The notes below the pieces were generated by a model. The model was given only the letters and a program-made list of their open reading frames with translations. It was not told the DNA's origin and did not search any database. The position numbers were made by a program, and so were the translations under genes. DNA of 64,000 nucleotides from Actinokineospora terrae (GTDB lineage Bacteria; Actinomycetota; Actinomycetes; Mycobacteriales; Pseudonocardiaceae): positions 248,001-312,000 of the forward strand of contig NZ_FOGI01000010.1 of NCBI RefSeq assembly GCF_900111175.1, written 5' to 3'. Of the stretch, positions 58,813 to 64,000 are shown piece by piece. Numbering within the stretch: position 1 is the stretch's first letter; each line of letters opens with the position of its first letter.

Positions 58813-60780
58813 ATGGCGGTCGACGAGAACCCCAGCGCGGTCACCGTGTGCGTCGTCGGTGCCGGGCCGCGCGGGGTGGCGGTGGTGGAGCGGATCTGCG
58901 CGAACCTGCGCGCGCTGGGTGATGCCGCGCCACGGGTGGTGGTGCACTTGGTGGACGCAGTCGGTGACGGTGGTGGTCGGGTGTGGCGGACCACGCAGCC
59001 GCGGGAGCTGCTGATGAACACCGTGGCCTGCCAGGTCACCATGTTCACCGACGAGACCGTGCACTGCGCGGGACCGGTGGCGCCGGGGCCGAGCCTGTAC
59101 GACTGGGCGCGGTTCGTCACCGAGGGGATCGACGACTACCCGGAGGCCGTGCGCGCCGAGGCCGCCGCGCTCGGGCCCGACTCGTACCCGTCGCGCTCCT
59201 TCTACGGCCACTACGTGGGTTGGGTGCTGCGCGGGCTCATCAGCACCGCGCCCGCGTCGCTGTCGGTGCGGACCGTGCGCGCCACCGCCGTCGCGCTCGA
59301 CGACGACGCTGACGGGACCCAGGTGCTGACCCTGGACAACGGGGATCGGTTGCGCGGCTTGGACTCCGTGGTCCTCGCGCAGGGGCACGTCGACCGCGAG
59401 CCCATCGGCCCGGAGTCGGCGCTGATCGGGTTCGCCGCCCGCGCGGGTCTGCGCTACATCCCGCCTCACAACCCGGCCGACGTCGACTTGAGTGGGATCA
59501 AGCCCGGTGAGGCTGTTGCGCTGCGCGGGATGGGGCTGAACTTCTTCGACTACATGGCGTTGCTGACCACTGGTCGTGGTGGTCGCTACACTGAGACCGC
59601 GGAAGGCCTTGCGTACCAACCATCTGGGCGCGAACCGTTGCTGTACACCGGTTCGCGTCGTGGATTGCCGTACCACGCCCGCGGTGAGAACCAGAAGGGC
59701 GTGGCGGGCAGGCACGAGCCGATGTTCCTCACCGAGGAGCGCGTCGAACGCTTCCGCGCCGGTCCGCCGGTGCACTTCCGGCGTGATCTGTGGCCGCTGA
59801 TCACCTCCGAGGTGCGGCTCGCTTACCACGCCGCCATCATCGCCGAACGCGACGGCCGGTGGATGGCCCGTGCGTTCACCCTGGAGTACGTCGATGTCGC
59901 CACCACGGACCGTGCCACCGCGGTGGAGTCGCGGCTGCTGGACCGCTACGGGGTCGCCAGGTCCGAGCGCTGGGACTGGGATCGGGTGGTGCGGCCGTGG
60001 GGTGAGCGGACCTTCTCCTCGCACGCGGACTACCAGGCGTGGCTGCTGACCTACCTGCGCGAGGACGTGGCGCAGGCCGAACTCGGGAACGTCCGCGGTC
60101 CGCTCAAGGCGGCGATGGACGTGCTGCGGGACCTGCGCAACGAGATCCGGCTGGTGGTCGACCACCGCGGTCTCGCCGGAACGTCCTACCGCGACGAACT
60201 GAACCGCTGGTACGGCCCGCTCAACGCCTTCCTGTCGATCGGCCCCCCGGTTCGGCGGATCCGGGAGATGATCGCCCTGGTCGAGGCGGGCGTGCTGACC
60301 GTGCTGGCCCCGGGCGTACAGGCGCGACCGGCCCCGGGCGGCACCGAGTTCCTGGTAGGCGCGAACACCGTGCCCGACACGGTCACGGTGACATCGCTGA
60401 TCGAGGCCCGCCTGCCGGAGCCGCACCTGGAGCACACCACGGACCCGTTGCTGCGCTACCTGTGGATCACCGGCCAATGCGCCCCCTACCACATCCCCGA
60501 CGACCCCGACACGCCCTCCGCAGGCTTCGACACCGGCGCCATCGCCGTCACCACGCGCCCGTACCACCTGGTGGACGCCACCGGAACCGCCCACCCCCAC
60601 CGCTTCGCCTTCGGCGTCCCCACCGAGTCAGTCCACTGGCTCACCGCCGCAGGCATCCGCCCCGGCTCCAACTCCGTGATCCTCACTGACGCGGACGCCA
60701 TTGCCCGAGCCGCCCTCGGGCTCACTGACGAGTCCGCTGTGGACTCAACTCCCGCCCCGGCCGCTCGCCTCACCCGCTAG
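58813..60780 (+). CDS. Large FAD/NAD(P)-binding protein
   Basis: A 655-residue protein of the FAD-NAD(P)-binding (NAD_binding_9) family. It opens with VTVCVVGAGPRGVAVVERI, then GGGRVWRTTQPRELLMNTVACQVTMF and VVLAQGHVD; AVALRGMGLNFFDYMALLTTGRGG is the second nucleotide-binding region. Actinobacterial members of this size are found beside siderophore and other biosynthetic genes, but their reaction is unproven; adenylylation and hydroxylation have both been considered for relatives. The C-terminal end (GIRPGSNSVILTDADAIARAAL) is duplicated as a decayed fragment just downstream. The ATG at 58813 has GGAGG upstream. No operon partner is evident. Confidence 0.8.
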   Translation: MAVDENPSAVTVCVVGAGPRGVAVVERICANLRALGDAAPRVVVHLVDAVGDGGGRVWRTTQPRELLMNTVACQVTMFTDETVHCAGPVAPGPSLYDWARFVTEGIDDYPEAVRAEAAALGPDSYPSRSFYGHYVGWVLRGLISTAPASLSVRTVRATAVALDDDADGTQVLTLDNGDRLRGLDSVVLAQGHVDREPIGPESALIGFAARAGLRYIPPHNPADVDLSGIKPGEAVALRGMGLNFFDYMALLTTGRGGRYTETAEGLAYQPSGREPLLYTGSRRGLPYHARGENQKGVAGRHEPMFLTEERVERFRAGPPVHFRRDLWPLITSEVRLAYHAAIIAERDGRWMARAFTLEYVDVATTDRATAVESRLLDRYGVARSERWDWDRVVRPWGERTFSSHADYQAWLLTYLREDVAQAELGNVRGPLKAAMDVLRDLRNEIRLVVDHRGLAGTSYRDELNRWYGPLNAFLSIGPPVRRIREMIALVEAGVLTVLAPGVQARPAPGGTEFLVGANTVPDTVTVTSLIEARLPEPHLEHTTDPLLRYLWITGQCAPYHIPDDPDTPSAGFDTGAIAVTTRPYHLVDATGTAHPHRFAFGVPTESVHWLTAAGIRPGSNSVILTDADAIARAALGLTDESAVDSTPAPAARLTR

Positions 60781-60963
60781 GGCGCTGTCGCCCTGCGATG
60801 GGGAGTTGTGAGGTGGAGTTCGGGTCGTTAGGCGAAGGGAAGGTTCGCACCTGGCGTTGACGAGGGTGGCGCGGTGGGTGCACCCGCCGCCGGACCGCTT
60901 CCGCGCGGTGTTTCCACGACGCGGGTGCGGATCCGTTGGCGGGCCGCGACCGCGACAGGGCTC

Positions 60964-61083
60964 CTTCGGTGTCTGCCTCGGTTCCAACCCCGCGATCCTC
61001 GCTGGCGCGGACGCCGTCGCCTGAGCCACAGTCAACCTGATCGACTGGTCCGCTGTGAATCGACCGCTCGCCTCACGAGCTAG
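60964..61083 (+). pseudogene. Decayed duplicate of the 3' end of the FAD/NAD(P)-binding gene
   Basis: 60980-61027 matches 60664-60711 in 40 of 48 bases without gaps and encodes GSNPAILAGADAVA before a TGA that replaces an Arg codon. The copied stop region CTCGCCTCAC...CTAG recurs at 61083 (original at 60780), and the following noncoding GGCGAAGGGA(A)GGTTCGCA of 60831 recurs at 61110. So the tail of the gene plus its downstream flank was duplicated in tandem (about 280-316 bases) and then decayed. The rest of the 424-base gap 60781-61204 is the intervening flank; I see no other gene in it. Confidence 0.7.
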
Positions 61084-61204
61084 GCGCCGCCACTTGCAGG
61101 GGGTCTGCGGGCGAAGGGAGGTTCGCATCCGGCGTCGGTGAGGGTGGCACGCAGTTGTCGCACTGCTTCTGCGCGGCGTATCCGCGACAGCACTGTGCTT
61201 GCGG

Positions 61205-62725
61205 TTAGGAGCCCACGCTCTGGGAGAAGTGGAAGATGTTGTCCCGGTCGTAGGTGTGTTTGATTTGGGTTAGGCGGGTGTAGTTGGGGCCGTAGTAGGC
61301 GGTTTGCCAGTCTGGGAGGCCGTTGTGGCCGTAGTTCTGGTAGGTGTGGCCGGTGGAGTACGGGGTCATGGTGGTGAAGCCGGTGTCGGCCCAGTGGGTG
61401 GCTGTGGTGTGGTCGTCGGGCGTGGTGGCGGTGGTGAGGGTGGCTGAGAAGCCCAGGGCGAACTGGGCTGTGCGGTGGGGCCAGGCAGTGGCGGTGACGG
61501 GGAGTCGGTTGGCTTGTCCGCCCCAGGCGACGAAGTTGAGGGAGCGGTTCTGGCCCGGGCGGCGGTTCGCCTCGAAGGCGGTGAGGATCGCGTCGATGCC
61601 GGGGCTGGGGATCGCGTGGGCGAAGGTGCGGTAGCGGTGCGCCACGAAGGTGGTGCGCGGCAACAGGGCGTCCGGGGTCTGGCCGGTGATGTGGCACTGC
61701 GACGCCGTCTTGTCCGAGCAGCCGAACGCGCGCATCATCGCGGTGGCGTAGGGCAGTTCCTCGGCGGTGTTGCTGGTGGGCGCGGCGCCGACGGCGGAGA
61801 CCAGGCGGGCGATCGCGGCGTCGGCCGCGGCCTTGGTGCCCAGGTGCGCGCCGACGACCTGCAGCAGCGGGACGGCGCCGGGTGCCGAGTCCGGCAGCAC
61901 CGCGACCAGGACCGACGCGAGTTCGTCCTCGCCGGTGATCACCCACTGCTGCCACGCGGCGACGACCTCCGCCGCCCGGTCCCAGCTCCAGGTCAGCCGG
62001 TAGCTCACCACCCGGCTCAGCTGGGTCGGCAGGCTCTCGAACTCCGTGACGACGCCGAAGTTGCCGCCACCGCCGCCGCGCAGGGCCCAGAACAGGTCGC
62101 TGTGCTCCGTGGCGCTCGCCCGCACCGCGCGCCCATCGGCGAGCACGACGCGCGCCGAGACCAGCCGGTCGGACGCGGTGCCGTACTTGCGGGTCTGCCA
62201 GCCCAGGCCCCCGCCGAGGGTGAACCCGCCCGCGCTGACCGTGGGGCAGCCGCCCGCCGGGAGCGCGATCCCGTGCGGGGACAGCGCCGCCACCGAGTCG
62301 ACCCCGCGCAGCCCCGGTCCGAATCGGACGGTCGGGCCGGGGACCACGTGCGCCAGCCGGGACGTGTCGACCACCAGGCCGGGCGTGGTGGACCAGCCGT
62401 TGAAGCTGTGGCCGCCGCTGCGCACCGCGAGCGGGATGCCGCGCTCGCGGGCGAAGCGGACCGAGGCGCTGACGTCCGCGGTGCTCGCGCAGTAGACGAT
62501 CGCGCGCGGGTTCACCGCGTCGAACTCGGCGCTGACGAGCTGCTTGGCGCTCGGGTAGGCGGCGTCGGACGGCAGCACCACGGTGCCGGTGATCCGCTCG
62601 CGCAGCACCGAGAGGTCCTTTGTGGACCGAACGAGCGCCGCGCCCGCGGTGGGCGCGGCGAGCAGACCGCTCGACGCCAGCGCGGTCCCGGCGCCCAGCC
62701 GCAGGAATGACCGTCGAGTGCGCAT
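61205..62725 (-). CDS. Tat-exported berberine-bridge-enzyme-like FAD oxidase
   Basis: A 506-residue exported flavoprotein. The N-terminus MRTRRSFLRLGAGTALASSGLLAAPTAGA is a twin-arginine signal. The FAD-binding domain has AVRSGGHSFNGWS with the His of covalent FAD attachment, and ALPAGGCPTVSAGGFTLGGGLGW with the Cys of the second covalent bond, indicating bicovalent FAD. The BBE C-terminus YYGPNYTRLTQIKHTYDRDNIFHFSQSV closes it. Relatives oxidise oligosaccharides or complex natural products with O2. ATG 62725 is chosen because it directly precedes the RR motif. It folds in the cytoplasm with FAD before export. Confidence 0.9.
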   Translation of the reverse strand: MRTRRSFLRLGAGTALASSGLLAAPTAGAALVRSTKDLSVLRERITGTVVLPSDAAYPSAKQLVSAEFDAVNPRAIVYCASTADVSASVRFARERGIPLAVRSGGHSFNGWSTTPGLVVDTSRLAHVVPGPTVRFGPGLRGVDSVAALSPHGIALPAGGCPTVSAGGFTLGGGLGWQTRKYGTASDRLVSARVVLADGRAVRASATEHSDLFWALRGGGGGNFGVVTEFESLPTQLSRVVSYRLTWSWDRAAEVVAAWQQWVITGEDELASVLVAVLPDSAPGAVPLLQVVGAHLGTKAAADAAIARLVSAVGAAPTSNTAEELPYATAMMRAFGCSDKTASQCHITGQTPDALLPRTTFVAHRYRTFAHAIPSPGIDAILTAFEANRRPGQNRSLNFVAWGGQANRLPVTATAWPHRTAQFALGFSATLTTATTPDDHTTATHWADTGFTTMTPYSTGHTYQNYGHNGLPDWQTAYYGPNYTRLTQIKHTYDRDNIFHFSQSVGS

Positions 62726-62824
62726 GCGCGTGCCCCGCTTTCGTCGAACGACCGGCAATGGCCTTTTCGCGCGACCAAGCTAGCAGTGATCGACGCCTGA
62801 GGCACCGGTGCCTTGCTCGATATT

Positions 62825-63319
62825 CTAGGTCCTGGTGTATTCGCAGTAGCGGTAACGCAGACCGGTGGAGGAATTCAGCCAACCGGTACTTGGTTCCACA
62901 TCGGTGAGTTGCCACCCGGTGTCCAATGACGGGGCGTGTGCGTCGCCGTGGAATGTGCCTGCCACATGGGTGACGTGCACCTGGGTGGCCCATTCGATGG
63001 CCACCCGGTAGATCTCCCCGCCGCCAATCACCCACCGCGGTCCGGATGGGACCACCGCCAATGCCGCCGCCAGCGAGTCCGCGACCTCCGCGCCCTCGGC
63101 CCGCCAGTCGTCCTGCCTGGTCAGGACGATGTTGCGGCGCCCGGGCAGCGGTCGGAACCGCGCGGGCAGCGAGTCCCAGGTGCGCCTGCCCATGATGACC
63201 GCGGCACCGGCAGTTTTCTGCCGGAATCGGGACAAATCCTCCGGCAGGTACCAGGGTATCGTTCCATTGCTGCCCAACACGCCATTGGTCGATTGAGCCC
63301 AGATCAATCCCACGCTCAT
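62825..63319 (-). CDS. folA: Dihydrofolate reductase
   Basis: A 164-residue [40 protein letters not shown] holds the substrate-binding region with the usual Trp and acidic residue, [12 protein letters not shown] and RNIVLTRQ follow, and [16 protein letters not shown] is the NADPH-binding Gly-Gly-Gly-Glu turn. It reduces dihydrofolate to tetrahydrofolate. Its ATG overlaps the thyA stop (ATGA at 63316-63319), so it is co-translated with thymidylate synthase, whose reaction generates dihydrofolate. The Met-20-like loop reads [10 protein letters not shown]. Confidence 0.95.
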   Translation of the reverse strand: MSVGLIWAQSTNGVLGSNGTIPWYLPEDLSRFRQKTAGAAVIMGRRTWDSLPARFRPLPGRRNIVLTRQDDWRAEGAEVADSLAAALAVVPSGPRWVIGGGEIYRVAIEWATQVHVTHVAGTFHGDAHAPSLDTGWQLTDVEPSTGWLNSSTGLRYRYCEYTRT

Positions 63320-64000
63320 ACTGCTACCGGCGCCGGAATCGCGGGGTGGTGTCGGTAGGACACGATCCTCAGGTCGGCGTAGGTGTAGTCGAACAACGAC
63401 GGCGCCGGGGTCAGCTGGAGTTCGGGGAAGGGGAACGCGGCGCGGCCGAGCTGTTCGCGCACCTGGGCCTCGTGGTTGTCGTACACGTGGCAATCACCGC
63501 CGCACCAGATCAGCTCGCCGGGAACCAGACCCACCTGCTGGGCGACCATCGAGGTCAGCAGCGCGTACCCGGCGATGTTGAACGGCAGCCCGAGGAACAG
63601 GTCGGCGCTGCGCTGGTAGAGCTGGCAGGACAGCCTGCCGTCGGAGACGTGGAACTGGAACAGCACGTGACAGGGGGGAAGGGCCATCTTGTCCAGATCG
63701 GCGACGTTCCAGGCGGACACGACCATCCGCCGCGAGTCCGGGTCGGTGCGCAACGTGCGCAGGACCTGCGCCAGCTGGTCGACGTGGCCGCCGTCCGGGG
63801 TGGGCCAGGACCGCCACTGCACGCCGTAGACCGGACCGAGGTCGCCGTCGGGCCCGGCCCACTCGTCCCAGATGGTCACCCCGTGCTCGGTCAGCCAGCG
63901 CACGTCGCTGTCCCCGCGCAGGAACCACAGCAACTCGTAGGCGATGGAGCGGAAATGGACGCGTTTGGTGGTCACCAGGGGGAACCCGGCCGCCAGGTCG
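63316..64000 (-). CDS. thyA: Thymidylate synthase (N-terminus beyond the window)
   Basis: 228 codons of ThyA are visible, beginning [30 protein letters not shown] at the edge. The catalytic Cys is in [12 protein letters not shown], and the dUMP-binding segment [24 protein letters not shown] and the Arg pair in [11 protein letters not shown] are intact. It methylates dUMP to dTMP with methylene-tetrahydrofolate, releasing dihydrofolate for the coupled folA product. About 35-40 N-terminal residues lie outside. Presence of ThyA rather than ThyX is notable among actinobacteria but not rare. Confidence 0.95.
   Translation of the reverse strand, partial: DLAAGFPLVTTKRVHFRSIAYELLWFLRGDSDVRWLTEHGVTIWDEWAGPDGDLGPVYGVQWRSWPTPDGGHVDQLAQVLRTLRTDPDSRRMVVSAWNVADLDKMALPPCHVLFQFHVSDGRLSCQLYQRSADLFLGLPFNIAGYALLTSMVAQQVGLVPGELIWCGGDCHVYDNHEAQVREQLGRAAFPFPELQLTPAPSLFDYTYADLRIVSYRHHPAIPAPVAV

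Noticed and set aside
60781-61204. Separate small genes in the gap after the FAD/NAD(P) gene
   Set aside because: Open frames on both strands derive from the decayed duplicate and its flank; none has a start with a ribosome binding site or a domain.

Overview
This window is chromosomal DNA of a high-GC actinomycete. GC is very high throughout, GTG and TTG starts are frequent, genes often overlap at ATGA/GTGA junctions, and there are several ECF sigma factors, an LAXTG-anchored surface protein and many flavoenzymes. The recurring TCCACNGTGGA motif and gene style suggest a Pseudonocardiaceae member (Actinokineospora/Saccharothrix-like); that genus guess is inference. I see no rRNA, tRNA, CRISPR array, phage or insertion sequence.

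Region by region. 1-2.4 kb: end-truncated cation/H+ antiporter gene, a GC-rich degenerate repeat and a P-loop ATPase. 2.5-4.9 kb: a MarR regulator with a DsbA-like protein, divergent from rhodanese and YceI genes, with palindromic operators between them. 5.7-14.2 kb: a tight seven-gene operon. Its first five genes (PLP-dependent arginine oxidase/hydroxylase, small uncharacterised protein, DapA-like aldolase, haem-oxygenase-like diiron oxidase, Rieske ferredoxin) match in kind and order the rohPQRST genes that make azomycin (2-nitroimidazole) from L-arginine. Two genes are added to that core: a PRMT-like methyltransferase and a 1251-residue multicopper-oxidase-like protein whose copper motifs are in permuted order. 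This is the most exciting locus. 14.4-18.2 kb: a hybrid histidine kinase with two receiver domains. 18.3-21.6 kb: a duplicated-domain protein and a secreted sortase substrate with a nuclease-like patch. 21.7-23.9 kb: a DGPF/YCII protein and an ECF42-type sigma factor fused to a truncated tyrosine-recombinase-like domain.

24-38.5 kb: a set of oxidative enzymes (class II aldolase, FAD/NAD(P) protein, VAO-type oxidase, two-component flavin monooxygenase with its reductase, luciferase-like oxidoreductase, acyl-CoA ligase, SnoaL-like protein, amidase), one MFS pump, and AraC and TetR regulators. Two near-identical TetR-type operators tie the pump to the luciferase-like gene. Substrate unknown; the VAO-type oxidase hints at phenolic compounds.

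38.5-55 kb: mixed genes, including a DivIVA-like coiled coil, a GAP-family membrane protein, a secreted subtilisin, a MASE1 histidine kinase, a beta-propeller protein, DUF899 and DUF1684 proteins, an MFS transporter, a Ser/Thr kinase and a LysR regulator. 55-59 kb: two more sigma modules, an ECF42 with its DGPF partner and an ECF41 divergent from a carboxymuconolactone-decarboxylase-like gene. Good matches to the cognate autoregulatory promoters are visible at both. 58.8-64 kb: a large FAD/NAD(P)-binding protein whose 3' end is duplicated as a decayed fragment, a Tat-exported berberine-bridge-like oxidase, and the folate pair dihydrofolate reductase and thymidylate synthase (cut by the window edge).
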